The notes under the pieces: generated by a model
Told to the model about the DNA's origin: nothing
What the model saw: the letters and a program-made list of their open reading frames with translations, nothing else
Database searches by the model: none
Source: Arthrobacter luteolus NBRC 107841
GTDB lineage: Bacteria > Actinomycetota > Actinomycetes > Actinomycetales > Micrococcaceae
Reading direction: 5' to 3'
DNA: 64,000 nt
Assembly (NCBI RefSeq): GCF_001552075.1
Contig: NZ_BCQM01000012.1
Location: 1 to 64,000, forward strand
Made by a program: the position numbers and the translations under genes
In this document: positions 45,026 through 53,970 of the stretch, one piece after another
How the letters are laid out: each line of letters begins with the position of its first letter
Numbering within the stretch: position 1 is the stretch's first letter

Positions 45026-45874
45026 ATGGCCAAACGTGAACTGCCCGGGCATATCGCCGCCGCACTGGCTGGTGCCGGGGGAGCCACCGACTCCGCGGGC
45101 CAGCCGTGGGCCGGCCGCAGCCTGGAAGGGGACGGCAACCCGCTGCACCGCTTCGACCAGGATGACGGGACGCCGGACGCCGGGTACACCGCCGCCATTG
45201 AAGCGCTGGCCGCGGGCACGGGAACCGAAGCCGATGTTGTTGCATCCCTGGCAGCGGCCCGGGTCTACGTCGCCATCATCGCGACGCTTGGCGAAGAAAC
45301 CGAATCAGAGCACGGACTGACTGCCGACAAGGAAGCGGACCTGGCCCTGGTGACGCTCACCGCCCCGGACGGACGAAAAGCGCTGCCGGTGTTTTCCTCC
45401 GTGGACTCGCTCTCACGCTGGCATCCCCAGGCGCGGCCGGTGGCGGTCTACGCTCCGCGGGCTGCCCTCTCGGCGGTGGCTGAAGAGGCGCAGCTGCTGG
45501 TGATCGACCCCGGCAGCGACGTGACTTTCGTGGTGCGCCGTCCGGCTACCTGGGCCCTGGCCCAGCAGCGGGAGTGGGTGCCGTCCTATGCGGACGATTC
45601 CCTGGCCGCAATCGTCGCGGACGCGGCCGCACAGCAGCCGGCCGTCCGGCAAATCCAGCTCTCGGCCGCGGGCGGCGTTTCTTCACGGACGGCAGGCGGT
45701 ACGCTGGTTTCCGGCGGAGGTGCCGGGCCGGAGCTGCGGGTCACGCTCCAGCTGGCACCAGGCCTTGACCCGGAGGGCGTGCAGTCCATCGCGGCGGCCC
45801 TGCAGCGCAGCCTGGCCGCCCAACCCGAATTTGTTGAGCGCGTGGATTCACTGGAACTGAAGATCACGCGCTGA
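45026..45874 (+). CDS. SseB-family protein
   Basis: A 282-residue protein with an SseB-type N-terminal domain (about 30-150), including ALPVFSSVDSLSRWHPQARP, which is characteristic of actinobacterial SseB proteins next to hisA. The C-terminal third (about 180-282) is a separate alpha/beta region. Enteric SseB is a secretion chaperone, but in actinobacteria the role is unknown. It is five bases after the hisA stop, so it belongs to the his transcript. Confidence 0.82.
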   Translation: MAKRELPGHIAAALAGAGGATDSAGQPWAGRSLEGDGNPLHRFDQDDGTPDAGYTAAIEALAAGTGTEADVVASLAAARVYVAIIATLGEETESEHGLTADKEADLALVTLTAPDGRKALPVFSSVDSLSRWHPQARPVAVYAPRAALSAVAEEAQLLVIDPGSDVTFVVRRPATWALAQQREWVPSYADDSLAAIVADAAAQQPAVRQIQLSAAGGVSSRTAGGTLVSGGGAGPELRVTLQLAPGLDPEGVQSIAAALQRSLAAQPEFVERVDSLELKITR

Positions 45875-45902
45875 GAGGCCCGCGGGCCAGAAGAGAAGTG
45901 CA

Positions 45903-47219
45903 GTGAATTTTCGTCTCTACCGGGACCTGCTGACGATCGTCCCAGTCCGCCGGGTGCTCCTGGTTGGAATGCTTGCCCGTTTTCCGCATGCTGCAGCCGG
46001 TGTGCTGCTGACACTGCACGTGGTGCTCACCCTGGACAAGGGCTACGCGGCAGCCGGCGCAGTGGCCGCCGTGGTCACCATCGGCATCGCCGTCGGTGCA
46101 CCGTGGCGCGGCCGCCGGGTGGACAACGTGGGACTGCGCAAGGCGCTGATCCCGTCCGTCATTTCCGAGGCCGTCATCTGGTCCATCGCACCGCACGTCA
46201 GCTATGAGTGGCTTCTGGTGCTGGCCCTGGTCGGTGGCCTCTTTACCCTGCCGGTCTTCAGCGTGGTCCGCCAGTCGCTGGGTGTCCTGGCCACGGGGGA
46301 GAAGCGCCGCACGGCGTTCACCCTGGACTCCATTGCTACGGAAATCGTGTTTATGGGCGGACCCGCCGTGGGCGCCATCCTGGCCACCTCCATCTCCAGT
46401 GCGGTCGGCCTGACGCTGGTGGGAATTTCGACGGCGGCTGCCGGACTGTTCCTGATGTGGTTCAACCCGCCCACCCGTTCCGTCTCAGACGGCACTGTCC
46501 CGCCGGACGACGTGGAGGCGGCGGCCGCCGCCGTCGTCACCGCGGCCCCGGCACACCTGCGTGAGCCGGCCGCTGAACTGGCCCAGGCGGCAGGAGCAGC
46601 CGCAGACGCCGCGGACCCAGCAAACTCCGGGGGACTACTGCGCCGGATTGCGGCCGGATTCTCGTGGATGACCGTCAGCGTCGCCGTCGTCTTCGTAGTC
46701 GCGGCCGGCGCCGGGCTGCTGCTGGCCAGCACCGACGTCGGGATCGTTGCCCTGGTGGAATCCTCCGGAGACCCGGGCAAACTGGGCATCGTTTTTGCCG
46801 TCTGGTGCGCTGCCTCGCTGGTGGGCGGCCTGCTCTACGGTGCGATGACCCGGCGGATCTCACCGATGCTGCTGCTGCTGGCCATGGCGGTGCTGACCCT
46901 GCCCATGTCCCTCGCCACGGACACGCTCAGCCTGGCACTGCTGTCCATCCCGGGCGGCCTGCTCTGCGCTCCGGTGCTTTCGGCGGCCTCGGAACGGGTC
47001 GCTGACCTGGTGTCCGAAGAACGCCGGGGCGAAGCCATGGGCTGGTACGGTTCCGCGCTCACCACCGGAACGGCCATCGGAGCCCCGCTGGCCGGTGCAG
47101 CAATCGACACCATCGGCCCGTGGTCCGGCTTCGTCTTCGCGGGAGCCGCTGCAGCGATGATGGCGCTCCTCACCCTGGGTACCCGTGCCGTGGTTATCCG
47201 CCGGCGCATAACGGTCTAA
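45903..47219 (+). CDS. MFS transporter, 12-helix
   Basis: A 438-residue transporter with two six-helix halves separated by a long Ala/Pro/Asp-rich loop (about 195-245). APWRGRRVDNVGLRKALIP in loop 2-3 is the MFS motif A region. It is the last gene of the his-linked run, 28 bases after the SseB gene, and precedes a perfect terminator. MFS genes of this kind commonly follow sseB in Arthrobacter. The substrate is unknown. Confidence 0.85.
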   Translation: MNFRLYRDLLTIVPVRRVLLVGMLARFPHAAAGVLLTLHVVLTLDKGYAAAGAVAAVVTIGIAVGAPWRGRRVDNVGLRKALIPSVISEAVIWSIAPHVSYEWLLVLALVGGLFTLPVFSVVRQSLGVLATGEKRRTAFTLDSIATEIVFMGGPAVGAILATSISSAVGLTLVGISTAAAGLFLMWFNPPTRSVSDGTVPPDDVEAAAAAVVTAAPAHLREPAAELAQAAGAAADAADPANSGGLLRRIAAGFSWMTVSVAVVFVVAAGAGLLLASTDVGIVALVESSGDPGKLGIVFAVWCAASLVGGLLYGAMTRRISPMLLLLAMAVLTLPMSLATDTLSLALLSIPGGLLCAPVLSAASERVADLVSEERRGEAMGWYGSALTTGTAIGAPLAGAAIDTIGPWSGFVFAGAAAAMMALLTLGTRAVVIRRRITV

Positions 47220-47230
47220 CAAAAGCCGTC

Positions 47231-47280
47231 CAGCAGCAAAAAGCCCGAAGAGTCTGCACTCTTCGGGCTTTTTGCTGCTG
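47231..47280. terminator. perfect 22-bp bidirectional terminator
   Basis: The left arm 47231-47252 and right arm 47259-47280 are perfectly complementary over 22 bases around the loop TCTGCA. The arms carry A5 and T5 runs, so each direction ends with a T-run. It separates the convergent MFS and DUF1844 genes. Confidence 0.95.
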
Positions 47281-47284
47281 GGAA

Positions 47285-47710
47285 CTAGTTGACCGGACCG
47301 GTGAACTTCTCGCCCGGGCCCTGGCCCGGCGCATCCGGCACCAAGGAGGCTTCGCGGAACGCAAGCTGCAGGGACCGGAGGCCGTCGCGCAAAGGACCCG
47401 CATGCTGGCTGCCGATTTCGGGAGCGGCTGCGGTGACGAACCCGGCAAGCGCAGTAATCAGCTTGCGGGCCTCGTCCAGGTCCTTCAGCTCCTCGGCGTC
47501 CGAGCCCTCAGCCAGGCCGCACTTTACGGCGGCGGCACTCATCAGGTGGACGGCAGCAGTAGTGATGACCTCGACGGCGGCAACTTCTGCGATGTCGCGC
47601 ACCTGGGAGGAAACCTGGGGTGCTTCAGTGTGGGAATGGCCTTCTTCGGAAGTTCCGGGGAAGGAATGGCGGGCAGAATCGCCAGCCGGATTGCTCTGTG
47701 GGGTACTCAT
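47285..47710 (-). CDS. DUF1844 domain protein
   Basis: A 141-residue protein. Residues about 38-100 form the DUF1844 helical domain, EVAAVEVITTAAVHLMSAAAVKCGL followed by EGSDAEELKDLDEARKLI. The N-terminal 35 residues and the C-terminal part are polar and disordered. In actinobacteria the gene lies next to infC on the opposite strand, as here. Function unknown. Start ATG at 47710. Confidence 0.85.
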   Translation of the reverse strand: MSTPQSNPAGDSARHSFPGTSEEGHSHTEAPQVSSQVRDIAEVAAVEVITTAAVHLMSAAAVKCGLAEGSDAEELKDLDEARKLITALAGFVTAAAPEIGSQHAGPLRDGLRSLQLAFREASLVPDAPGQGPGEKFTGPVN

Positions 47711-48058
47711 ACTGGTAAGCTTGTCACAGACCGACCGGTTGACGTTACTTTTGGCAGCTCACCGCCATGATGAAGAATCAGTGGAAACACTGCAGTGGGC
47801 TGCTTTCCTGAGTACACAGCCGGTATGCAAGCGGAGACTCTCCCACCCGCGTCAACCTGATTAATCCAGCTTAGTGCCGGATCAGAGTTGCCGGGTTCAG
47901 GTCGGCCCTTCCCGGGCACCATCTTCGGATGATGCTCTGCGGAAAGTGCGCTGTTCAACGGCGCCGGCTGACCCCTCGAGGCCTTCGATTGCGCTTGCAA
48001 TTGGAGGCCTTCTTCATTTGCAGGCGGTAGCCGTTTTGAATCAAACAGGAGCTGCAAC
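47711..48058 (+). other. 348-base gap: promoter and leader region of infC
   Basis: No protein gene is supported. The stretch holds the divergent promoters for the DUF1844 gene and infC, a TTGACG box at 47739-47744 without a clear -10 partner, and a strong hairpin at 47979-48010 near the infC start. The last 80 bases have the look of a regulated ribosomal leader. Confidence 0.6.
47979..48010 (+). promoter_or_regulatory. attenuator-like hairpin in the infC leader
   Basis: AGGCCTTCGATTGC (47979-47992) pairs with GCAATTGGAGGCCT (47997-48010) over 14 positions, two of them G-U, closing a GCTT loop. It is followed by TCTTCATTTG. It lies 48 bases before the infC start. In Bacillus the infC-rpmI-rplT leader is controlled by L20-dependent attenuation; a similar transcription stop or L20 site is plausible here but not shown. 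Confidence 0.55.
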
Positions 48059-49093
48059 ATTAGCGAGCCAAGAATCAATGATCGGATCCGTGTCCCTGAG
48101 GTGCGGTTGGTAGGACCGGCTGGGGAACAGGTAGGTGTGGTCCGGATCGAGGACGCCCTGCGCCTGGCAGCGGAGTCCGACCTGGATCTTGTTGAGGTAG
48201 CACCGCAGGCCAAGCCGCCGGTGTGCAAACTAATGGACTTCGGCAAGTACAAGTACGAAGCCGCAGTCAAGGCCCGTGAGGCACGCAAGAACCAGACCAA
48301 CACGGTCCTCAAGGAAATCCGTTTCCGACTGAAGATCGACACCCACGACTACGAGACCAAGCGCGGGCATGCCCTCCGCTTCCTCGGCGCGGGTGACAAG
48401 GTCAAGGCCATGATCCAGTTCCGCGGACGTGAACAGCAGCGGCCCGAAATGGGTATCCGCCTGCTGCAGAAGTTCGCAGAGGATGTCTCCGAGGTGGGTG
48501 TTGTTGAATCCAGCCCCCGCATCGACGGACGCAACATGGTGATGGTGATCGGCCCGGTCAAGAACAAGGCCGAAGCCAAGGCTGAAGCCCGCCGCGCCTC
48601 CCAGCGCGCCGAGTCCAAGGCAGCCAACGAAGCCGCCAAGCACGGGGACGCGCCGGCACGGGTTGATACCAGTGCCGACAAGGCCCCGATGACGCAGAGC
48701 CTGGCAGACCTCCTGCCGGACGGCCTGCGTCTTGGCTCCTCCGCTGCAGAGGCCGACCAGGCCCGCGCAGAGAAGGAAAAGGCTGAGAAGGAGCAGGCAG
48801 CCCAGGCTGCGAAGGCCGCAGCGGACAAGGCAGCAGCCGACGCCCGCCGTGCTGAGGAAGCCGCCAAGGCTGCTGCAGCAAAGCCGGCCCAGGCCGCTAA
48901 GCCTGCAGCCCGCACGGCTCCTGCCGAAGCCAAGCCCGCGGAAGCGCCGAAGCCGACAGCAATGCCGAAGCCGACGGCCAAGCCGGCCGCGCCGAAGCCT
49001 GCTGCCCGGCCCAAGCCGGCCGCAGCACCCAAGCCTGCTGGCAAGGCACCCGCTCCGGGTGCCGGCCAGAAGAAGCCTGGCACTGCGGAGTAG
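48059..49093 (+). CDS. infC: translation initiation factor IF-3 (ATT start)
   Basis: A 344-residue IF-3. The natural N-terminus [20 protein letters not shown] is reached only by starting at ATT 48059; there is no ATG, GTG or TTG in frame between the upstream stop and 48101, and AGGAG (48047-48051) sits seven bases before the ATT. Rare AUU-type starts at infC let IF-3 regulate its own synthesis in Escherichia coli. The IF-3 core ends near residue 170; residues 171-344 are an Ala/Lys/Pro/Glu-rich tail, as in many actinobacteria. rpmI and rplT follow in the usual order. Confidence 0.93.
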   Translation: MSEPRINDRIRVPEVRLVGPAGEQVGVVRIEDALRLAAESDLDLVEVAPQAKPPVCKLMDFGKYKYEAAVKAREARKNQTNTVLKEIRFRLKIDTHDYETKRGHALRFLGAGDKVKAMIQFRGREQQRPEMGIRLLQKFAEDVSEVGVVESSPRIDGRNMVMVIGPVKNKAEAKAEARRASQRAESKAANEAAKHGDAPARVDTSADKAPMTQSLADLLPDGLRLGSSAAEADQARAEKEKAEKEQAAQAAKAAADKAAADARRAEEAAKAAAAKPAQAAKPAARTAPAEAKPAEAPKPTAMPKPTAKPAAPKPAARPKPAAAPKPAGKAPAPGAGQKKPGTAE

Positions 49094-49166
49094 GCCAAGC
49101 GCAGCACCGCTAGAACGCCCAGGCGTCCCTAGGAAACCCTGACACCTTTTACAGGTGCCCATATCC

Positions 49167-49185
49167 CCGCGGGCTTGTCCCGCGG
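49167..49185 (+). promoter_or_regulatory. hairpin upstream of rpmI
   Basis: CCGCGGG (49167-49173) and CCCGCGG (49179-49185) form a perfect seven-pair stem eight bases before the rpmI Shine-Dalgarno AAGGAG (49193-49198). A smaller CACCT/AGGTG stem lies at 49143-49157. They may insulate or regulate rpmI translation. Confidence 0.45.
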
Positions 49186-49208
49186 AAATCAAAAGGAGAT
49201 CGGTAGTC

Positions 49209-49403
49209 ATGCCGAAGATGAAGACCCACAGTGGCGCCAAGAAGCGCTTCAAGCTGACCGGTACCGGCAAGCTCAAGCGCCAGCAGGCCAACCGCCGCCA
49301 CTACCTGGAGCACAAGTCCTCCCGCCTGACCCGCCGTCTCGCCGGTGACAAGATTGTCACCCCGGGCGAGGCAAAGGTCATCAAGAAGATGCTCGGCAAG
49401 TAG
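49209..49403 (+). CDS. rpmI: 50S ribosomal protein L35
   Basis: A 64-residue, highly basic protein with the L35 pattern [36 protein letters not shown] and VKKMLG-like end KVIKKMLGK. The ATG at 49209 is fixed by AAGGAG at 49193-49198; an opening at 49155 lies upstream of the ribosome site. It lies between infC and rplT as expected. Confidence 0.97.
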   Translation: MPKMKTHSGAKKRFKLTGTGKLKRQQANRRHYLEHKSSRLTRRLAGDKIVTPGEAKVIKKMLGK

Positions 49404-49462
49404 CCGATCCTTCCATCGGGCGGTCCGCCAAAGGACTGTTCCACCAACCATCTAGTTTTCCC

Positions 49463-49500
49463 GTGGCCTCCTGCAGGCCACCGCACAGTGAAAAAGTGCG
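49463..49500 (+). promoter_or_regulatory. two adjacent hairpins before rplT
   Basis: GTGGCCT (49463-49469) pairs with AGGCCAC (49475-49481), and CGCAC (49482-49486) pairs with GTGCG (49496-49500). They lie 14 to 50 bases before the rplT ribosome site AAGGAG (49515-49520). L20 is known to repress its own operon in other bacteria, so these may be part of a binding site; this is inference. Confidence 0.45.
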
Positions 49501-49527
49501 CGGGACATATTTCTAAGGAGTACGCAC

Positions 49528-50199
49528 GTGGCACGTGTGAAGCGGGCGATTAACGCCCATAAGAAGCGTCGGGTAATCCTCGAGCGCGCCAAGGGCTACC
49601 GCGGACAGCGTTCGCGCCTGGTCCGCAAGGCCAAAGAGCAGCTGCTGCACTCGTACGTGTACAGCTACGGTGACCGCCGCAAGCGCAAGGGTGACTTCCG
49701 CCGCCTCTGGATCCAGCGCATCAACGCTGCATCCCGCGCCAACGGCCTCACCTACAACCGTCTGATCCAGGGCCTGAAGGCTGCCGAGATCGAGGTTGAC
49801 CGCCGTATGCTCGCCGAGCTGGCCGTGAACGACGCCAACGCGTTCGCCACCCTGGTTCAGGTTGCCAAGGATGCCCTCCCGTCCGACACCTCCGCTCCGG
49901 CCGCTGCCGCGGCTCCGGTTGCCAAGAAGGCTCCGGCCAAGGCTGCTAAGGCTGCTCCGGCTGCGAAGGCTGCCCCGGCCGCCACCGCCACCGTTGCAGA
50001 CGGCGGTTTCAAAGCTTCCGAGGGCGAAGCTCCCGAGGGCTTTGTTATTAAGGGTGCCGCGACCGGCAAGTACCACGTTCCGGGTTCCACCTGGTACGAG
50101 CAGACTGAAGCCGAGTACTGGTTCAACTCCGTGGAAGCAGCCAAGGCTGCCGGCCTGGAGCCTGCTGGCGGCGAAGCCCGCCAGAAGTTCCAGGGCTAA
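49528..50199 (+). CDS. rplT: 50S ribosomal protein L20 with extra C-terminal domain
   Basis: A 223-residue protein, about 100 longer than usual L20. Residues 1-117 are canonical L20 ([50 protein letters not shown]). Residues 118-155 are an Ala/Lys/Pro linker. Residues 170-212 form a small extra module with [20 protein letters not shown] followed by [10 protein letters not shown], resembling the short 'sunset'-type domain (YHxPG...Y..T.AE.WF.s...A.aAG) that I recall on some actinobacterial ribosomal proteins and nucleases. The GTG at 49528 follows TAAGGAG. There is no stop or frameshift between the parts. Confidence 0.92.
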   Translation: MARVKRAINAHKKRRVILERAKGYRGQRSRLVRKAKEQLLHSYVYSYGDRRKRKGDFRRLWIQRINAASRANGLTYNRLIQGLKAAEIEVDRRMLAELAVNDANAFATLVQVAKDALPSDTSAPAAAAAPVAKKAPAKAAKAAPAAKAAPAATATVADGGFKASEGEAPEGFVIKGAATGKYHVPGSTWYEQTEAEYWFNSVEAAKAAGLEPAGGEARQKFQG

Positions 50200-50217
50200 G
50201 TTCGGTATCTGCTGAAC

Positions 50218-51120
50218 ATGTTTGACGCCGGACGCTCCCCAGCGCCGCTGATGTCCAATCCCCGAGCTGATCGGGTGAAGGAAGCAGCGAAGCTGGCGGG
50301 GCGTCCGGCGCGTTTAAAGACCGGCCGGTTCCTCGCTGAAGGACCTCAGGCCGTACGGGAAGCTCTTGTTGCGCACCGTAACGCCGCCGGCTCAGGCCGT
50401 ACCGGCGTCGTGCTTGAAGTCTTCGCGACTGCTGCCTGCCTGGAGCGCCTGCCGGAACTGGCTGAACTTAGCCAGGGACTGCCGCTGCGGCTCGCCACGG
50501 ACGAAGTCCTGGCCGCCATGGCCGATACGGTCTCGCCGCAGGGAATCGTGGCTGTCTGCCGGATCGAGTCCCCGGCGCTCAGCGACGTCCTGGCGCTCCG
50601 CCCGAAGCTGCTTGCCGTGATGTGCGAGGTGCGCGATCCGGGAAATGCGGGAACCATCCTGCGGGCCGCGGACTCGGCTGGCGCTGACGCTGTGATCCTG
50701 ACGGCCTCCAGCGTTGACATCCATAATCCCAAGGCCGTCCGGTCCACCGCCGGCTCACTTTTCCACCTTCCCGTTGTCTCCGGCGTGGAGTTCGCTGAAC
50801 TTGCCGGTGCGCTGCAGGACGCCGGCATCACGATCCTCGCCGCTGACGGGTACGGGGACCAGGACCTGGACAAGCTGCAGGACGCCTCGGCGCTCCGCCG
50901 GCTGGCGCCTGACGCTGATGTCGCGGATGGAGCTGATCCCCGCCTGGAGAATCCGACCGCCTGGCTTTTCGGCAACGAAGCCCAGGGGCTCTCCCAGGAC
51001 GAACTGGATGCCGCAGGCCACCGGGTTGCCGTCCCCGTCTACGGACAGGCTGAAAGCCTTAACGTCGGCACCGCCGCAACCGTGTGCCTCTACGCCTCCG
51101 CCCGCGCCCAAAACCGCTAA
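50218..51120 (+). CDS. TrmH/SpoU-family rRNA or tRNA 2'-O-methyltransferase
   Basis: A 300-residue SPOUT methyltransferase with an L30e-like substrate-binding domain at the N-terminus (about 20-120). The knot-forming motifs are complete: VRDPGNAGTILRAADSAGAD, WLFGNEAQGLSQ and AESLNVGTAATVCLYA. It is 18 bases after rplT and likely co-transcribed. Members of this subgroup methylate 23S rRNA ribose; the exact nucleotide is not fixed. The start could also be ATG 50251. Confidence 0.9.
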   Translation: MFDAGRSPAPLMSNPRADRVKEAAKLAGRPARLKTGRFLAEGPQAVREALVAHRNAAGSGRTGVVLEVFATAACLERLPELAELSQGLPLRLATDEVLAAMADTVSPQGIVAVCRIESPALSDVLALRPKLLAVMCEVRDPGNAGTILRAADSAGADAVILTASSVDIHNPKAVRSTAGSLFHLPVVSGVEFAELAGALQDAGITILAADGYGDQDLDKLQDASALRRLAPDADVADGADPRLENPTAWLFGNEAQGLSQDELDAAGHRVAVPVYGQAESLNVGTAATVCLYASARAQNR

Positions 51121-51172
51121 AGTAGGCAGGGTTCCCAGAGGGAGCATGACCTCAGGCGTCTAGGGAGGCTGT

Positions 51173-52144
51173 ATGGCTGCCAGCGGCGGGACGAAGGCTG
51201 TAGTAGCAGCGCTGATCGCGAACCTGGTCATCGCGGCCCTCAAATTCCTGGCCTTCTTCCTGACCCGTTCCTCCTCGATGCTGGCGGAAGCAATCCACTC
51301 TGTAGCCGACTCGGGAAATCAGATCCTGCTGCTGATCGGAGGGAAACGGGCACGCCGCCAAGCCAGCCCCGAGCATCCGTTCGGATATGGGCGGGAACGC
51401 TACATCTACGCGTTTATCGTTTCGATCGTGCTCTTCAGCGTGGGCGGCCTGTTCGCCCTGTACGAGGCGTACTCCAAATGGCAGGACCCGCATCCCATCG
51501 AAGGATTCTGGTGGTGGGTACCCCTGGCCGTCCTCGCCGGGGCGGTCATCGCTGAATCGTTCTCCTTCCGCACCGCCATTCGGGAATCCAACCACGTCCG
51601 CGGAACCCAGGGCTGGGTGCAGTTTGTCCGCACTGCGAAAGCCCCGGAACTGCCCGTGATCCTGCTGGAGGATTTTGGTGCCCTGCTCGGGCTGGTTTTC
51701 GCGCTCTTCGGGGTGGGCATGACCCTGATCACCGGCAACGGCATCTGGGACGCCCTGGGCACAGCGATGATCGGTGTCCTGCTCGTGGCTATCGCTGCGG
51801 TCCTGGCGCTTGAAACCAAGTCGCTGCTGCTCGGAGAATCAGCCGCGGCGCCGATGGTCCGGCAGATCGAGTCCGCCATCACCGAAGACGGAACCCGCAT
51901 CATCCACCTCAAGACCCTGCACCTGGGCCCGGACGAGCTCCTCGTAGCAGCGAAGATCTCCGTCAGCGAGGGCGAAACCGGAGAGCAGATTGCCCGGGCG
52001 ATCAACGCCGCAGAAGCCCGGATCCGCTCCGCCGCCATGCCTACAAGGACTGTGATTTATCTGGAACCGGATCTGTACCGTCCGCGGGCTGAAGGGGACC
52101 TTCCAGGCCCAGCCTCGTCCGACGGCGGTCCAGCGCCCCGCTGA
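51173..52144 (+). CDS. cation diffusion facilitator family transporter
   Basis: A 323-residue CDF metal exporter with six membrane helices and a cytoplasmic C-terminal domain (about 225-305). The metal site in helix 2 is in LAEAIHSVADSGNQ (H42, D46), followed by EHPFGYGRERYIYAF, typical of the zinc/iron group. Probably exports Zn2+, Fe2+ or Mn2+ using the proton gradient. Its last 104 bases overlap the end of the convergent MFS gene in antisense. Confidence 0.9.
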   Translation: MAASGGTKAVVAALIANLVIAALKFLAFFLTRSSSMLAEAIHSVADSGNQILLLIGGKRARRQASPEHPFGYGRERYIYAFIVSIVLFSVGGLFALYEAYSKWQDPHPIEGFWWWVPLAVLAGAVIAESFSFRTAIRESNHVRGTQGWVQFVRTAKAPELPVILLEDFGALLGLVFALFGVGMTLITGNGIWDALGTAMIGVLLVAIAAVLALETKSLLLGESAAAPMVRQIESAITEDGTRIIHLKTLHLGPDELLVAAKISVSEGETGEQIARAINAAEARIRSAAMPTRTVIYLEPDLYRPRAEGDLPGPASSDGGPAPR

Positions 52145-53300
52145 GCAGAGCGATGCCCAGGCCCAGCAGGGCCAGGACAGCACCCACGACGGCAGGGGAC
52201 CGGAACCCCCAGCCCCAGGCGATGACCAGGCCGCCCACCATGGCACCCAGGGCATTGGCGACGTTCAGGGCCGCATGGTTCAGCGACGAAGCCAGTGACG
52301 GTGCTCCCGGGGAGACGTCCAGCAGGCGGGTCTGCAGGGCCGGGGTCAGTGCGGAACCGACGGCACCAACCAGGAAAACCAGGATGATGGCGCCGGCCTT
52401 GTACTGCACCGCCCAGGCATAAACCGCCAGGATCACGGCGGTGCCGGCCAGCACCGCGTAAATGCTGCCCATCACGGACCGGTCAGCGATCCTGCCGCCG
52501 ACCACGTTGCCGACCACCTGTCCCACGCCGTACAGGCCCACGATCAGCGGCAGCACGGAGAGCGGGAGGCCTGCCACCTCGGTCATGGTGGGTGAGATGT
52601 AGGTGTAAACGGCGAAGAACCCGCCAAAGCCAACAGTGCCGACCAGCAGCGCCAGCCACACCTGTATCCGGCGCAGGGCGCTGAGCTCACGCCGGATGCT
52701 GGCATCGGGATGGGCCGCTTGGAACGGCACGAACCGGGCAACCAGGGCCACGCTGACCAGGGCTATCGCCCCGACGAGCACGAACATCCAGCGCCAGCCT
52801 GCCTGCTGGCCCAGCCAGGTCGCGAAAGGAACGCCGATCACATTGGCGACGCTCAAGCCGAGCATCACCATGGAGATGGCCCAGCCGCGCCGGGTAGGTG
52901 CCACCAGGGACGCGGCAATCACGGCAGCCACTCCGAAGAAGGCGCCGTGCGGAAGCCCGGACAGGAACCGGGTGACCAGCAGCCAGCCGTAGTCCGGGGC
53001 GATGAATGAGGAGAGGTTGGCAACGGCAAAGAAAGCCATCAGGCCCAGGGCCAGCCGCTTGCGCGGCATCTTGGCGCCGAGGGCCGCCAGCAGCGGAGCC
53101 CCGACCACAACGCCGAGGGCGTAGGCGGAGATGACGTGCCCGCCCGCAGGAACGGAGATACCAAGGTCGGTCACCATTTCCTGCAGCAGGCCCATGATGG
53201 CGAACTCCGTGGTGCCAATGGCGAAGCCGCCGGCGGCCAGGGCAGTGATGGCCAGGGCGGCATGACGGGTTTTGGAAGCCGGGGTGCTCGGTGAGGGCAT
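52041..53300 (-). CDS. MFS transporter, AraJ/PbuE-like DHA1 type
   Basis: A 419-residue 12-helix transporter. GGFAIGTTEFAIMGLLQEMV in helix 1 and HVISAYALGVVVGAPLLAAL in helix 2 are typical of the arabinose-efflux-like (AraJ, YdhP) group; RFLSGLPHGAFFGVAAVIAA follows. The ATG at 53300 (MPSPSTPASKTRHAAL) gives a natural N-terminus; longer openings upstream to 53786 lack support. Probable efflux of small molecules. Its 3' end overlaps the CDF gene by 104 bases. Confidence 0.87.
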   Translation of the reverse strand: MPSPSTPASKTRHAALAITALAAGGFAIGTTEFAIMGLLQEMVTDLGISVPAGGHVISAYALGVVVGAPLLAALGAKMPRKRLALGLMAFFAVANLSSFIAPDYGWLLVTRFLSGLPHGAFFGVAAVIAASLVAPTRRGWAISMVMLGLSVANVIGVPFATWLGQQAGWRWMFVLVGAIALVSVALVARFVPFQAAHPDASIRRELSALRRIQVWLALLVGTVGFGGFFAVYTYISPTMTEVAGLPLSVLPLIVGLYGVGQVVGNVVGGRIADRSVMGSIYAVLAGTAVILAVYAWAVQYKAGAIILVFLVGAVGSALTPALQTRLLDVSPGAPSLASSLNHAALNVANALGAMVGGLVIAWGWGFRSPAVVGAVLALLGLGIALLSGALDRRRTRLGLEGPLQPADGTDPVPDKSQSL

Positions 53301-53517
53301 GGGGTGTGGTGCTTTCGGATCAGCGGTGAGCCGCGGAGCCGTGGAGACACGGACGCGCATGGATGGCCAAGCTGCAGGGGGAGAGGCTGCCGGTATTCCG
53401 CGCCGGAAAAACCAACGGAAAACCCGCAGCGACAACTCTGCTGCGAGAAACCGGGCCGGGGACGGCATTAAACCATCGCCGTCCAGTGTAGTGCAGCGGG
53501 GACCGTAGACTCGAGCT

Positions 53518-53970
53518 GTGTTGAATCCAGAGTTGAAGCAGGTGGTCGGCGCCGCGATCGTTGACGACCTTCGCAGTCCACGCAGCCTTCTGGCCGCCCG
53601 GCGGTCCGCACCCGAGCAGTATGCCGGAATGTGGGAGTTTCCCGGCGGGAAGGTGGAGCCCAACGAAACGTGTGAAGCCGCATTGCACCGCGAACTGGCC
53701 GAAGAGCTGGGAGTTGAGGTGTCCCTGGGTGCCGAGATCGCCGGACCCCTGGCGCAGGGCTGGCCGCTGAACCAGTCCGCCGCCATGCGCGTCTGGCTGG
53801 TCCAGCTCAGTGCCGGCGAGCCGCAGCCGCTTGAGGATCACGACGAACTGCGCTGGGTCCGGCTCGACTCGCCCGACCTCGCGCAGCTGCCCTGGATTCC
53901 CGCGGATCTTCCCATTGTCTCGGCCATGCTGCAGGCCGCCGGTGTGCGGAATCCTGCCCTCAGGGGCTGA
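53518..53970 (+). CDS. NUDIX hydrolase, MutT type
   Basis: A 150-residue NUDIX protein. The box GGKVEPNETCEAALHRELAE (residues 43-62) continues to EELGV, completing GX5EX7REUXEEXGU. The segment YAGMWEFPGGKVE and the C-terminal HDELRWV fit the 8-oxo-dGTP-type MutT. It cleans oxidised nucleotides, consistent with repair genes elsewhere in the window. GTG start at 53518; the stop lies inside the first unit of a 16-bp repeat array. Confidence 0.9.
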   Translation: MLNPELKQVVGAAIVDDLRSPRSLLAARRSAPEQYAGMWEFPGGKVEPNETCEAALHRELAEELGVEVSLGAEIAGPLAQGWPLNQSAAMRVWLVQLSAGEPQPLEDHDELRWVRLDSPDLAQLPWIPADLPIVSAMLQAAGVRNPALRG

